Source of the DNA: an uncultured Acidobacteriaceae bacterium
GTDB lineage: Bacteria; Acidobacteriota; Terriglobia; Terriglobales; Acidobacteriaceae
NCBI GenBank assembly: GCA_903849645.1
Contig: CAINJJ010000034.1
Location: forward strand, 100,491 to 164,490
Reading direction: 5' to 3'
Length of the DNA: 64,000 nucleotides
Below, one piece after another: positions 1 through 18,327 of the stretch (the first letter of the stretch is position 1; the number at the start of each line of letters is the position of its first letter). The position numbers and the translations under genes were made by a program. The notes below the pieces were generated by a model. The model was not told the origin of the DNA, made no database searches, and saw only the letters and a program-made list of their open reading frames with translations.

Positions 1-93
1 CGCCATAAGTCCAGCCTCCACATCGTATCGTTCAATTGTAACCCGATTGAGGATTCCAGTGCTCCTGGTACAGACGACGGAGGCCTGAACCCG

Positions 94-1074
94 TCACAGG
101 ATCTTCTTCCCAAAAGCCGAGCATGCCAGTTCGACGGCCAGGTCGGCTGTGCGGTTGTGCTCGTCGATGACGGGGTTGACCTCGACGATCTCGAAGCTGA
201 GGAGGCGGCCGTGGTCGGCGATGATCTCCATGGCGAGGTGGGCCTCGCGGTAGGTGGCGCCGCCGCGGACGGGGGTTCCCACGCCGGGGGCGTCTTCGGG
301 GTCGATCCAGTCCATGTCGAGCGAGACGTGGTAGCCGGCGGTGCCGCGTCCGGCGGCGCGGAGGGCCTCTTCCATCACGGTTCTCATGCCCCGCTCGTCG
401 ATGTCGCGCATGGTGTAGACCTCGGCCACTCCGGCGCGGCGGATGTTTTCGCGCTCGGCGGCGTCGATGTCGCGGACGCCGATGAGCACGGTGTTTTCAG
501 GGGCGATCTTGGGAGCGTAGCCGAAGATGTTGCCCAGGGCGTCGGGACCGAGGCCGAGCAGGGCGGCCAGGGGCATGCCGTGGACGTTGCCGGAGGGCGA
601 GGTGTCAGGGGTATTGATGTCAGAGTGGGCGTCGATCCAGAGCACGCCGATCTTCTGCCCCTGGCGGCGATAGAACTCGGCCACGCCGGAGACGGACCCG
701 GCGGCCAGCGAGTGGTCGCCGCCCAGCACAAGGGGGGTCATGCCTTCTTCGAGGGTCTTGACCACGAATTCGGCGGTGCGGGTGCAGGTTTCCGCGATCT
801 GCTTGAGGTAGTGGGCGTTTTCACTGCCGGAGGGCTGGGTTTCCGCAATCTCGACCCGGATGTTGCCGCCGTCGACGACATGATGGCCGAGGGCCTCAAG
901 CCGGGCCTCGAGGCCGGCCACGCGCATGGCGGAGGGTCCCATGTCGACTCCGCGGCGGCTGGCGCCCATGTCGAGGGGGACGCCGATGACCCGGATATTG
1001 CGGGTGGGCAGGGATTGAGTGCCGCTATGGGGAGGAGATGCCGGGGTGGCGGATGGGTCGTTGGGACCGGGCAT
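94..1074 (-). CDS. rocF: Arginase (L-arginine amidinohydrolase)
   Basis: A 326-aa member of the ureohydrolase family that hydrolyses L-arginine to ornithine and urea in the cytoplasm. The three metal-binding signatures of the family are all present: GGDHS near residue 117, DAHSD near 149 and the SLDMDWIDP block near 250, which together supply the His and Asp ligands for a two-manganese centre. Length is close to the usual 300-330 aa. The first 25 residues are Ser/Pro/Thr-rich and the core begins at RNIRVIGVPLDMG. AAGGAG lies 9 bp before the ATG. Agmatinase or formiminoglutamase are alternatives, but the N-terminal block reads as arginase. It is divergent from the diguanylate cyclase array and no arginine-pathway gene is nearby. 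Confidence 0.9.
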   Translation of the reverse strand: MPGPNDPSATPASPPHSGTQSLPTRNIRVIGVPLDMGASRRGVDMGPSAMRVAGLEARLEALGHHVVDGGNIRVEIAETQPSGSENAHYLKQIAETCTRTAEFVVKTLEEGMTPLVLGGDHSLAAGSVSGVAEFYRRQGQKIGVLWIDAHSDINTPDTSPSGNVHGMPLAALLGLGPDALGNIFGYAPKIAPENTVLIGVRDIDAAERENIRRAGVAEVYTMRDIDERGMRTVMEEALRAAGRGTAGYHVSLDMDWIDPEDAPGVGTPVRGGATYREAHLAMEIIADHGRLLSFEIVEVNPVIDEHNRTADLAVELACSAFGKKIL

Positions 1075-1371
1075 GAAACAGGCTCCTTGCGGCCCGATAG
1101 CGGGCGCTCCCTATTAAAGCAGCCTGCGGGGTGGAGTTGTAAAACAGGCCTGGTTGCCACCGATGGGAACAAGCGGAGCCATTTTGGACTTCCATGACCC
1201 AAAATAGCCATTTAACAAGAAAGCTCCGAGAGTAGGATGGGAACATCAAGCCTGAAGCCAATCGATTGCTGCCGCTGTGATGGGGCAGCCCGGTTATACT
1301 CTCTCGCGGCTTTGCCGATATTGATTTCATGGAGCCGCCGGCTTGAAGCACGGGCGGTTTTTTTGACCCTG

Positions 1372-3627
1372 ATGATGAAGCGACTGATTCCCGTAATCGC
1401 CCTCCTGCTCGGGGGCGTTTCTGGCGCTTGGGCGTCCGCGCCCGCGCCTATGGGGTCAGTGCGCGCAGTGCGCTCGCTCACCAACGCAGAGGCAAGCCGG
1501 GGTCTGCCTGTGGCGCTTGAAGCTACGGTTACCTACTACCGCGACTACGATATCGATTTATTTGTTCAAGACGGCGATGCGGCGGTGTATGTGCTGTTCC
1601 GCGCCGGGGCCGGGCTGCTGCCTGGGGACCGTGTGCTGGTGCGGGGCAAGACGCAGGGGAGTTTCCGGCCCATCGTGGTGGGCGAGTCGGTGACGGTGCT
1701 GAGCCATGGGACGGCTCCGAGGCCGGTTACGGCCAACGTTGCGCAACTGTTTCGCGCCCAGCTCGACTGCATGAGGGTCACGGCGCACGGGGTGGCGCGC
1801 AGCGCGGTCATGCTGTGGAGCGCCGGCAAGCGGAATATCTACCTGCAGGTGCAAATGGACGGCGGGGAAGTGGATGCGGCGGTCAACAGCGAAGATGAGG
1901 GAGCGCTGAAGAACCTGCTGGACGCCGAGGTGGAAGTGACTGGGGTGGTGACCTCAAAATTTGACCAGAAGATGCAGCAGACCGGCGCAACGCTGGATGT
2001 GCAAAGCCTGGCGGACATAAGGACTCTCAAGCGAGCCTCGGCGGCTCCCTCGTCGCTGCCAGAGACTTCGATGGACGATGTTCTGGGCGGATATCATGTG
2101 CAGGATCAAACGCAGCGGGTGCATGTGAAAGGGACCATCACCTACTACGATCCGGGCTCCGCGGTGGTGCTGCAGAACGGAACCAAGAGCCTCTGGCTGA
2201 TCACGATGACGGATGTGCCGCTGCGGGTGGGAGATCTTGCGGAAGCCTCCGGTTTTCCTGACGTGCGCAACGGGTATCTGGCCCTGGACCACAGCGAGAT
2301 CCGGGATTCCCAGGCGTGGGCGCCGATCACCCCGCTCCCGGTGACGTGGGAGGGCATGGACTCAGGCGCCAATGCATTCAACCTGGTTTCGACCGAGGGG
2401 CAGGTGCTGATGGAGGCCCGTGAGTCGTCCAAGGACGAATATGTGCTCATGTCCGGCGGCCATCTGTTCTCTGCGATCTATCGCCATCCGAGCGGGGCAA
2501 CCGGGGTGAAGCTTCCGCCGATGAGGCAGATTCCGATCGGGTCGAGGGTTCGGGTGACGGGCATCAGCACGTTCTATAGCTCCGACCCGTTCAACGGGCC
2601 AGTGGCATCGGACCTGCTGCTGCGCTCCTTTGACGATATTGCGGTGGTTGCCGGCCCCCCGTGGTTGAGCATCGGGAACCTGGTGCGGATGGTGGTGGCG
2701 TTGCTGGTGGTGGTGCTGCTGGTGGCCGCCAGGGGTTGGACGCTGGCCAGCAAGGTGCGCCGGCAGACGGTCGCGATGGCCAGGCGCACTGAGGCAGAGG
2801 CCGAGCTGGAACGGCGGCGCAGCCAGATTCTGGAAGAGATCAGCGGAACCAAGCCGCTGGCTGGAATTCTGGAGAGGATTACGGAGCTGGTCTCCTTCGG
2901 CTTGCAGGGTGCGCCGTGCTGGTTTGAGATCGAGGGCGGTGCGAATCTGGGGATACAGCCCGTGGCGGACCCGGGATCGAACCTGCTCGAGCTGCCCATT
3001 CCATCGCGGACAGGCCCGCCGCTGGGGGTGATCCATGGCGCCCTGGCCGCGGGGTTGCAACCCAATGCGCTGCACACCGAGGCCCTGGCCATTGGCGCCC
3101 GGCTGGCGGCCCTGGCGATTGAGACGCGCGACCTCTACTCCGACCTGCTGCATCGCTCGGAGTTTGACCAGCTCACCGACATTCACAACCGATTCTCGCT
3201 GGAAAAGTACCTGGATCTGCGGATTGAAGAGGCGCGCCGCACGGCTGGGATATTCGGGCTGATCTATATGGATCTGGATGACTTCAAGCAGGTGAACGAC
3301 CTCTACGGCCACCAGGTCGGAGACCTCTACCTGCAGGAACTGGCGCTGCGCATGAAGCGGCAACTGCGTTCGCACGACATGCTGGCCCGGCTGGGCGGCG
3401 ACGAGTTTGCCGTGCTGGTTCCGGTGGTGAAGAGGCGGGCCGATGTGGAAGAAGTGGCCCAGCGCCTCAGCCAGTGCTTCGTCGAACCACTGGAGATTGA
3501 AGGCTATCGCCTGCAAGCCTCGGCCAGCTTCGGCATCGCGCTTTACCCGGAGGATGGCGAAAGCCGGGAGGCGCTGCTCAGCGTCTCAGACGCCGCGATG
3601 TACATTGCCAAGTATGCCAAACATTAG
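1372..3627 (+). CDS. Membrane diguanylate cyclase with periplasmic OB-like modules (paralog 1)
   Basis: 751 aa. Order: signal peptide (about 1-22), a 400-residue exported region, one transmembrane helix (about 437-458), a GAF-like cytoplasmic segment of some 170 aa, and a C-terminal GGDEF domain. The GGDEF motif is intact at about residue 675, and RSHD five residues before it matches the product-inhibition I-site, so an active c-di-GMP synthase with feedback control is expected. The exported region repeats a pattern of beta strands ending in L-x-x-GD-x-V-x-V-x-G, like tandem OB folds. No EAL or HD-GYP domain. The ATG at 1372 is chosen because it begins the signal peptide; the frame is open further upstream. 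A -10-like TATACT lies at 1295-1300. First of three tandem paralogs; the ligand is unknown. Confidence 0.88.
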   Translation: MMKRLIPVIALLLGGVSGAWASAPAPMGSVRAVRSLTNAEASRGLPVALEATVTYYRDYDIDLFVQDGDAAVYVLFRAGAGLLPGDRVLVRGKTQGSFRPIVVGESVTVLSHGTAPRPVTANVAQLFRAQLDCMRVTAHGVARSAVMLWSAGKRNIYLQVQMDGGEVDAAVNSEDEGALKNLLDAEVEVTGVVTSKFDQKMQQTGATLDVQSLADIRTLKRASAAPSSLPETSMDDVLGGYHVQDQTQRVHVKGTITYYDPGSAVVLQNGTKSLWLITMTDVPLRVGDLAEASGFPDVRNGYLALDHSEIRDSQAWAPITPLPVTWEGMDSGANAFNLVSTEGQVLMEARESSKDEYVLMSGGHLFSAIYRHPSGATGVKLPPMRQIPIGSRVRVTGISTFYSSDPFNGPVASDLLLRSFDDIAVVAGPPWLSIGNLVRMVVALLVVVLLVAARGWTLASKVRRQTVAMARRTEAEAELERRRSQILEEISGTKPLAGILERITELVSFGLQGAPCWFEIEGGANLGIQPVADPGSNLLELPIPSRTGPPLGVIHGALAAGLQPNALHTEALAIGARLAALAIETRDLYSDLLHRSEFDQLTDIHNRFSLEKYLDLRIEEARRTAGIFGLIYMDLDDFKQVNDLYGHQVGDLYLQELALRMKRQLRSHDMLARLGGDEFAVLVPVVKRRADVEEVAQRLSQCFVEPLEIEGYRLQASASFGIALYPEDGESREALLSVSDAAMYIAKYAKH

Positions 3628-3844
3628 GACGGCGGGGCCCCGGTGAGCCTGCTCATCTTCCGTTGATCCATCCGAACTCCGCAGCTCCGCATCCAACCAA
3701 TGCATACAGGCCCGGATTCAAAGGCTCATTGGTTACGAATTAGGGAGAGCAGCCCTGGCGGCATAAGGTATTGTACTTTCTTTAGTGCTCGCGAGCAGGA
3801 AACTGCCGGCGGATAAACTGTACCTGATTGTTTGGTGTGGCACG

Positions 3845-6172
3845 ATGAAGAAGTTGGGCCTACTCGTTGCGATCTTCATAGGATGCTTGCAGACCGCATC
3901 CGCCGCTCCTCCCGACGTTTTGACCTCTCTCCGCGCCGTCCACTCTCTCAGCAACGCACAGGCAGCCAGCCATGCGCCGGTAGCCATTGAGGCGACTGTC
4001 CTTTACTATCGCGGCTATGAGAGAACCCTGTTCATCGAGGACGAGGGGTTTTCCATCTATGCCGAGGCGCCCCCGGATGCCAAGCTGCTTCCCGGAGACC
4101 GGATTCTGGTGCGGGGAATCTCCCAGCCCAGCTTTCGGCCGTTCATCGCCGCGCAAAGCGTGACGCTGCTTCGTCACGGAGCCGTTCCGCCCGCGGTGCC
4201 GGCCACGTTTGACCAATTGATCGGCGCCGAGCGCGATTGCATGCTGGTGAAGGCGCGGGGCGTGGTCCGCGCCGCCGACGTGGTGCTCAGTTCCATGATT
4301 CACTCCTCCAAGCTGCAGATGCAGATGGAGGGAGGAAGCATTGAAGCTGTGGTGGACAACGACGATGCGGGCGCACTGAGGAGCCTGCTGGACGCGGAAG
4401 TTGAAGTGACGGCCGTGGCTTCCGGCAGGTTCGACGGCAAGATGCAGCAGACCGGGGTAGTGCTGCACGTCAGTTCGATGGCCGACATCCTGGTTCTCCA
4501 TCAGGCTGCGACAAGTCCGTGGGCTTTGCCGGTGCTGCCAATGGACGAGGTGCTCACGGCCTACCACTCCATGGACTTCTCGAAGCGAGTTCATGTACGG
4601 GGCACCATTACGTACTATCAGCCGGGGTCGGCGGTTGTGCTGCAGGACGGACACAAGAGCCTGTGGATCAACACCCGAACGATTGCTCCATTGGTGGTGG
4701 GCGACGAGGCAGACGCCACTGGTTTTCCAAGCGCGCAGGACGGCTTCCTCACGGTGACGGCGGGGGAGATTGCAGACACGCACCGAAGTGCACCGGTCAT
4801 GGCCGAACCCCTGCAATGGCAGCAGCTCGCAACGAGCAAGCACATCTTCGACCTGGTCTCGACCGAGGGGACCGTGGTGACCGCCGTCCGTGGATCCTCG
4901 CAGGACGAGTATGCCCTGGACGCCGGCGGCTATGCGTTCTCCGCCATCTACCGGCACCCGGAGGTTGCAGGAGTGGTGCCCCTTTCGCCGATGAAGCAGA
5001 TTGCCGTCGGCTCGAGAGTGCGGGTCACCGGAATATGTGTACTCGATAGCGCGAATCCCTTTGACCGCAACGTGCCGTTCAACCTTCTGCTACGCAGTTC
5101 CGATGATCTGGCGGTTCTGGCGCGGCCTTCCTGGTTCAACATCCCTAATTTGACGCGCATCGTGGGGGCGCTCTTGCTGGGGATTGTCGCGGTGGCCGCC
5201 GGGGGGTGGACGCTGAGGCGAAGAGTGAGGCTGCAGACCGCCCTGCTGGCAGCCGGCATGGGAGCTGAGGCCGCCTTGGAGCGCCGGCTCAGCCAGATTG
5301 AACAACGCCGCAGCCGCATCCTGGAAGACATCAATGGGACGGCACAGCTTCCTGACATTCTTGAGCAGATTGCTGGCCTATGCTCCTTCCGGCTGGGAGG
5401 CGCCGCGTGCTGGTGCGAGTTGGCCGATGGCACCCGCCTGGGGGCTTCTTCGCCGGAGCAGGGCCGTTTCCACGTCCTGCAAGAGGAGATTCCAGGCCGG
5501 TCGGGCGGCCCGCTGGGCAGGCTGTTTGCTGCTTTCGGCGAGGGGATTTTGCCCACCGCATCCGACTCCGAAGCACTTTTCCTGGGAGCGCGGCTTGCCT
5601 CCGTGGCCATTGAGACGCGTCGGCTTTACTCCGACCTGTTGCATCGCTCCCAGTTCGACCTGCTCACTGACATTCACAACCGTTTCTCTCTCGAACAGCA
5701 CCTTCAGGCGCTGGTAGCGGAGGCGCGCGGCAAGGGATTGATCTTCGGTCTTATCTATGTGGACCTCGATGGATTCAAGCAGGTCAACGACCTCTATGGG
5801 CATCGCATCGGGGATTTGTATCTGCAGGAAGTTGCTTCCCGGATGAAGCGGCAGTTGCGCACGGGCGACCTGCTGGCGCGCCTGGGCGGCGACGAGTTTG
5901 CCGCCCTGGTTCCCGTGGTGCGCAGCCGCGCCGGTGTGGAGGAGATTGCCCTGCGCATGGAGCGCTGCTTTAACGAGCCCTTGCTGCTGGAGGGCTATAC
6001 CCTCCAGGGCGCGGCGAGTTTCGGGATTGCACTTTACCCGGACGACGGAAGCACTGGGGAGAGCCTGCTGCACGCGGCCGACTCCGCCATGTATATGGCC
6101 AAGTACACCAAGGCACACGGCGGGATGACCGGGTTGCATTCCGAAGCGCAGAAGGCATCCGACCCGGTCTGA
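3845..6172 (+). CDS. Membrane diguanylate cyclase with periplasmic OB-like modules (paralog 2)
   Basis: 775 aa with the same architecture as its upstream neighbour: signal peptide (1-22), OB-like exported modules, one transmembrane helix near 435-455, GAF-like segment and GGDEF domain. GGDEF starts at about residue 681 and the I-site RTGD is present. The linker after the membrane helix is longer (two ERRLSQIE/QRRSRIL-like stretches that could form a coiled coil), and there is a short extra C-terminal tail after the cyclase domain. Start chosen at MKKLGLL, which opens the signal peptide; the frame is open 60 nt further upstream. 217 bp separate it from paralog 1 with no obvious terminator, so co-transcription or an own promoter are both possible. 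Confidence 0.88.
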   Translation: MKKLGLLVAIFIGCLQTASAAPPDVLTSLRAVHSLSNAQAASHAPVAIEATVLYYRGYERTLFIEDEGFSIYAEAPPDAKLLPGDRILVRGISQPSFRPFIAAQSVTLLRHGAVPPAVPATFDQLIGAERDCMLVKARGVVRAADVVLSSMIHSSKLQMQMEGGSIEAVVDNDDAGALRSLLDAEVEVTAVASGRFDGKMQQTGVVLHVSSMADILVLHQAATSPWALPVLPMDEVLTAYHSMDFSKRVHVRGTITYYQPGSAVVLQDGHKSLWINTRTIAPLVVGDEADATGFPSAQDGFLTVTAGEIADTHRSAPVMAEPLQWQQLATSKHIFDLVSTEGTVVTAVRGSSQDEYALDAGGYAFSAIYRHPEVAGVVPLSPMKQIAVGSRVRVTGICVLDSANPFDRNVPFNLLLRSSDDLAVLARPSWFNIPNLTRIVGALLLGIVAVAAGGWTLRRRVRLQTALLAAGMGAEAALERRLSQIEQRRSRILEDINGTAQLPDILEQIAGLCSFRLGGAACWCELADGTRLGASSPEQGRFHVLQEEIPGRSGGPLGRLFAAFGEGILPTASDSEALFLGARLASVAIETRRLYSDLLHRSQFDLLTDIHNRFSLEQHLQALVAEARGKGLIFGLIYVDLDGFKQVNDLYGHRIGDLYLQEVASRMKRQLRTGDLLARLGGDEFAALVPVVRSRAGVEEIALRMERCFNEPLLLEGYTLQGAASFGIALYPDDGSTGESLLHAADSAMYMAKYTKAHGGMTGLHSEAQKASDPV

Positions 6173-6252
6173 TTGCGTGCCGAAGGGCCATTCCGGGCCT
6201 GGGCTGGATCCGGCGCAATGTAGGGAAGAGACGCCCATCTCCGTGAAGTGTT

Positions 6253-6264
6253 AACTTTTAAGTT
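6253..6264. repeat. Small AT-rich palindrome before diguanylate cyclase 3
   Basis: AACTTTTAAGTT is a perfect 12-bp palindrome in an otherwise GC-rich 190-bp gap between paralogs 2 and 3. It could be an operator or part of a promoter; nothing else supports a function. Confidence 0.25.
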
Positions 6265-6362
6265 CATCAAGAATCCATGCGCGGCCGCCTTGGGGTGGAG
6301 AGATAGACGATCGAGTTCACACTTTAGGCGCCAGGTCTTCGCAGCGATTGAAGTGGAGCAGC

Positions 6363-8603
6363 ATGTTCCGCGTTTTCGCGGCAGCGGCCCTCTGCTGCTG
6401 CGCCTGGCATCCGATTGCGGCGCAGCCGGCGCCGCTGCGAACGCTTCAGGCGATCCATGCCCTCAGCAATGCAGACGCCAGCCGCCACCCACTGGTGGAC
6501 TTTGAGGCAACGGTCACCTACTACCGTCCGGAGTACGGCAACCTGTTTGTGCAGGACGGCGGCAGCGCCATTTACGTCGTCTATGAGGCGGGAAAGCCTC
6601 TGGCCATTGGAGACAGAATCCGGATCCGCGGGCTGATGCGGCCCAGCTTTCGTCCCATCGTCGAGAATGCCAAGGTAACGCTGCTGCATCACGGGGAGCT
6701 TCCCAGAGCGGCGGCCGCAAGTTACGAGCAACTGATCCGCTTCCAGCGGGACGCGATGCGGGTGAGTGTGCGGGGCGTGGTGCGCGGCGCGGACCTGGTG
6801 CATTGGGGAGACACCCAGAAGGTGATCCTGGAACTGAGCATGGATGGCGGCTATGTGAAGGCCGTCATCGAGAGCATGGAGATAGAAAAAACCCGCGGGA
6901 TGGTGGACGCCGCGGTGGAAGTGACCGGCGTGGCAGCCGGGACATTTGACGGCAAGATGGACGTGACCGGCATCGAGATCGCGACATCGAGCATGGCGGA
7001 CGTGCGGGTTCTGAAGCCGGCCGGCCAATCCCCGGAATCCCTGCCGGTGACGCCGATGTCTGACATCCTGGGGGTCTACCGGCTCGAAGATGAAAGGCAA
7101 CGCATCCATGTTCGAGGGGTCATCACCTACTCCATGCCTGGGTCTGCGGTGGTCCTCCAGAGCGGCCCACAAAGCATCTGGGTTGCCACGGAGAGCGAAG
7201 TGCCCCTGCACCTCGGCCACCTGGCCGACGCGACCGGGCTGCCGAATCTGAATGACGGCTTTCTAAGCCTGAGTTACGGGAAGGTCACCGAGGCTGAGGG
7301 AGGGGCGCCAGCCAATCCCGTGCCGGCCACATGGGAAAACCTGGACTCGGGAGCGCACGTCCTTGACCTCGTATCCGTTGAGGGCCGTGTGGTGACGTCG
7401 ATTCGACAATCGATGCATGACGAGTTTGTGCTGGTCTCCGACGGCAATCTGTTTTCCGCTGTGTTTCAGCATCCGGAGATGAAAGAGGGGATTGGGGCGC
7501 AGCCGATGAAGGCCATCGCCGCCGGGTCGAGAGTGCGCGTCACGGGCATCTGCGTTCTGGCCGGTTCAGATCCCGCCGATGTGGCCGAGCCATTCAAGAT
7601 CCTGATGCGCTCCACAGACGATATCGCCCTGATCGAGCCTCCCTCGCCGCTCAATGTGCGCAATCTCCTGGCGGCCGTGAGCACACTGGTTGTGCTGGTG
7701 ATTCTGGTGCTGACCCGAAGCTGGCTGATCGAGCGGCGTGTGCGACGCCAGACCGCAGCGGGGGCGCGCATCGAGCTGCAGCGCAGCCGGATCCTGGAAG
7801 ACATCAATGGCACCCGGCCGCTGGTGGAGATTGTGCGGGAGATTACCGAACTGGTTTCAGCCAGGCTGGAGGGTGCGCCTTGCTGGTGCCAGATCATCGA
7901 CGGAGCGCAGGTTGGGGACAAGCCGGCGACTCTGGGCGCCAGACGCCCCATGGAGGCGCCGATCCCCGGCCGGTCCGGTTCGCCGCTGGGCACGCTCTCT
8001 GTGGCCATGGAAGCCGGCAGCCAGGGCGGCGAGCGCGAGACAGAGGCGCTGCTCATGGGCACGGAACTGGCCACGCTGGCGATCGAGACGCGGAGGCTCT
8101 ACAGCGACCTGCTGCACCGCTCGGAGTTCGATCAGCTGACCGATCTCTTCAACCGCTTTTCGCTTGAGGGGCAGTTGGAGAAGCTGATTGAGCGGGCTCG
8201 CGAGGATGCTTCGATCTTTGGGCTCATCTACCTTGACCTTGATGATTTCAAGCAGGTCAACGACATCTATGGCCACTCGGCGGGGGACAGCTACCTGTAC
8301 CAGATCTCCCAGCGAATGAAGAAGCAGTTGCGCGGAGGAGACATTCTCGCGCGGCTGGGGGGCGATGAGTTTGCGGTTCTGGTCCCGAATATCCGCAGCC
8401 GCGCCGAGGCGGAGGAGATTGCGCAGCGGATAGAACGGTGCTTTGACGAGCCGATTGCGCTCGATGGCGAACTGCTGCGCGGTTCGGCCAGCGTGGGCCT
8501 GGCCGTCTATCCCGAGGATGCCGCGACCGGGGACGATCTGCTGCGGCACGCCGACGCCGCAATGTACGTGATGAAGCACAGGCGCGCTCAGAGTCCAGCC
8601 TGA
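6363..8603 (+). CDS. Membrane diguanylate cyclase with periplasmic OB-like modules (paralog 3)
   Basis: 746 aa, third copy of the array. Signal peptide ending near AAQPAP, OB-like exported region, membrane helix (LLAAVSTLVVLVILVLTRSW), GAF-like part and GGDEF at about residue 666 with I-site RGGD. ATG at 6363 is preferred over an in-frame TTG at 6348 because GTGGAG lies 6 bp before it. The gene ends convergently against rpoC. Divergence from the other two copies is spread over the exported half, while the cyclase half is well conserved, which suggests different input signals feeding the same output. Confidence 0.87.
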   Translation: MFRVFAAAALCCCAWHPIAAQPAPLRTLQAIHALSNADASRHPLVDFEATVTYYRPEYGNLFVQDGGSAIYVVYEAGKPLAIGDRIRIRGLMRPSFRPIVENAKVTLLHHGELPRAAAASYEQLIRFQRDAMRVSVRGVVRGADLVHWGDTQKVILELSMDGGYVKAVIESMEIEKTRGMVDAAVEVTGVAAGTFDGKMDVTGIEIATSSMADVRVLKPAGQSPESLPVTPMSDILGVYRLEDERQRIHVRGVITYSMPGSAVVLQSGPQSIWVATESEVPLHLGHLADATGLPNLNDGFLSLSYGKVTEAEGGAPANPVPATWENLDSGAHVLDLVSVEGRVVTSIRQSMHDEFVLVSDGNLFSAVFQHPEMKEGIGAQPMKAIAAGSRVRVTGICVLAGSDPADVAEPFKILMRSTDDIALIEPPSPLNVRNLLAAVSTLVVLVILVLTRSWLIERRVRRQTAAGARIELQRSRILEDINGTRPLVEIVREITELVSARLEGAPCWCQIIDGAQVGDKPATLGARRPMEAPIPGRSGSPLGTLSVAMEAGSQGGERETEALLMGTELATLAIETRRLYSDLLHRSEFDQLTDLFNRFSLEGQLEKLIERAREDASIFGLIYLDLDDFKQVNDIYGHSAGDSYLYQISQRMKKQLRGGDILARLGGDEFAVLVPNIRSRAEAEEIAQRIERCFDEPIALDGELLRGSASVGLAVYPEDAATGDDLLRHADAAMYVMKHRRAQSPA

Positions 8604-8631
8604 GCAGCAAGGATTGGCCGGGCGCTCCAAT

Positions 8632-8665
8632 AGAAAAAGCGGCCCGGCGTGATGCCGGGCCGCTT
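8632..8665 (-). terminator. Intrinsic terminator after rpoC
   Basis: An 11-bp perfect GC-rich stem (8638-8648 with 8654-8664) and a 5-nt loop. On the minus strand the stem is followed by a run of five T, so it reads as a rho-independent terminator closing the rpoB-rpoC transcript 24 bp after the rpoC stop codon. Confidence 0.9.
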
Positions 8666-8688
8666 GGGGTTTGGAGGAGTGAAACTGC

Positions 8689-12879
<4,191 letters not shown>

Positions 12880-13004
12880 GGCGACCCTCCTTGGCGGGCC
12901 TTTTAGGCGCCTGCCGCGGCTTTTCCCGGGATTGCTGAAGGATCCTTCCTTCCCGGGAAGCGGTGTTTGCCGCTCTCAAGAAGGACCCTGAACACTCTTT
13001 GCAT

Positions 13005-13040
13005 CCGGCCCGCAGCACCTGGTTCGATGCTTCGGGCCGG
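13005..13040 (-). other. Intercistronic hairpin between rpoB and rpoC
   Basis: CCGGCCCG (13005-13012) pairs with CGGGCCGG (13033-13040), and AGCA/TGCT extend the stem inward. No T-tract follows on the minus strand, so an mRNA stability or processing element is more likely than a terminator. Confidence 0.5.
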
Positions 13041-13061
13041 TCCAGCTTGTGACCGCCTCGA

Positions 13062-17543
<4,482 letters not shown>

Positions 17544-18327
17544 GCATCACTCCTAAAGGCTCGTCAGTCCGGCGCCACCCGATGGGGCCTGGGCCGGGCC
17601 AGCGCCCGAGTCTCTGGGGCACCGGCTGTTTACGGTAAGAAAATCAAGAAAACCGGACTGGTTCACAACGATTTCCAGTCCCCACCCCTGCATGACCGGC
17701 GGGCCATTGGTTCAGGCTGCCGTCACACCGGGAAACTCCCAAGGCGAAACAGCCCCCGTGAGAGTCACAACAAAAACACATTGCGGCCATTGCGATATAT
17801 CCGGCCAGTGCGCTAGACTGCGCACAATCGAGGAAGGAAACGCAACGGTCAAAATCCGTCAAGGATTTGTGTGCGTATCCGGCAGAATCAGCTCAGAAGA
17901 TGCCATCTGCCACGACCGGGAGACACGAATAGCCCGCAAGGACGCAATGCCTCACGAGCGCGGCCCGATGCCTGTGCTCCCATCCGAATTCTTTTGCCCC
18001 GCTCTCGCCGATCCCAAAGCTCGCTTCTGCCGCTCGCTCGCCAGCCAATCGCCATCATCAATGGACACCCGGCCCGCTTTCCGAGTAAGCCATTGACCCA
18101 AAGGCACTTATCCATCGCGCAAAATCCGCCGCCAGAGGGCTTGGCTCTGCCCCGGCTAGCGAATCCCTGCGTGCCTATTCGCATCTCTCAAGGCGCGCCG
18201 ACCAAAACCGACTCAATCCCCAGAAAAACAGAAATGAGCCAAAAAGACGCGCAACGACTATCGTAGCGCGTCCCGGCGTTCCTTGCAAGGGCCCGTGGGC
18301 CTTGCGGCCCACGGCTCTTGAACGAAA
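17544..18327. other. 784-bp gene-free gap between rplL and rpoB
   Basis: No open frame here has convincing protein character. What is visible: a hairpin close behind rplL (18293-18314), the rpoB ribosome-binding site, and at 17808-17825 a dyad GTGCGC-N6-GCGCAC. The dyad spacer TAGACT could serve as the -10 of a plus-strand promoter with TTGCGA (17790-17795) 18 bp upstream. The gap may hold the rpoB promoter, a leader RNA or a small RNA. None is proven. Confidence 0.5.
18293..18314 (-). terminator. Hairpin after rplL, possible attenuator
   Basis: A 9-bp perfect stem (CCGTGGGCC with GGCCCACGG, loop of 4) starts 13 bp past the rplL stop. There is no T-run after it, so it probably slows or partly stops transcription, or protects the rplL mRNA 3' end. 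Partial termination between rplL and rpoB is known in E. coli. Confidence 0.5.

Noticed and set aside
17692..18266. Plus-strand frames in the rplL-rpoB gap as possible genes
   Set aside because: Sequences are Arg/Pro/Ser-rich with no domain, signal or clear ribosome-binding site.
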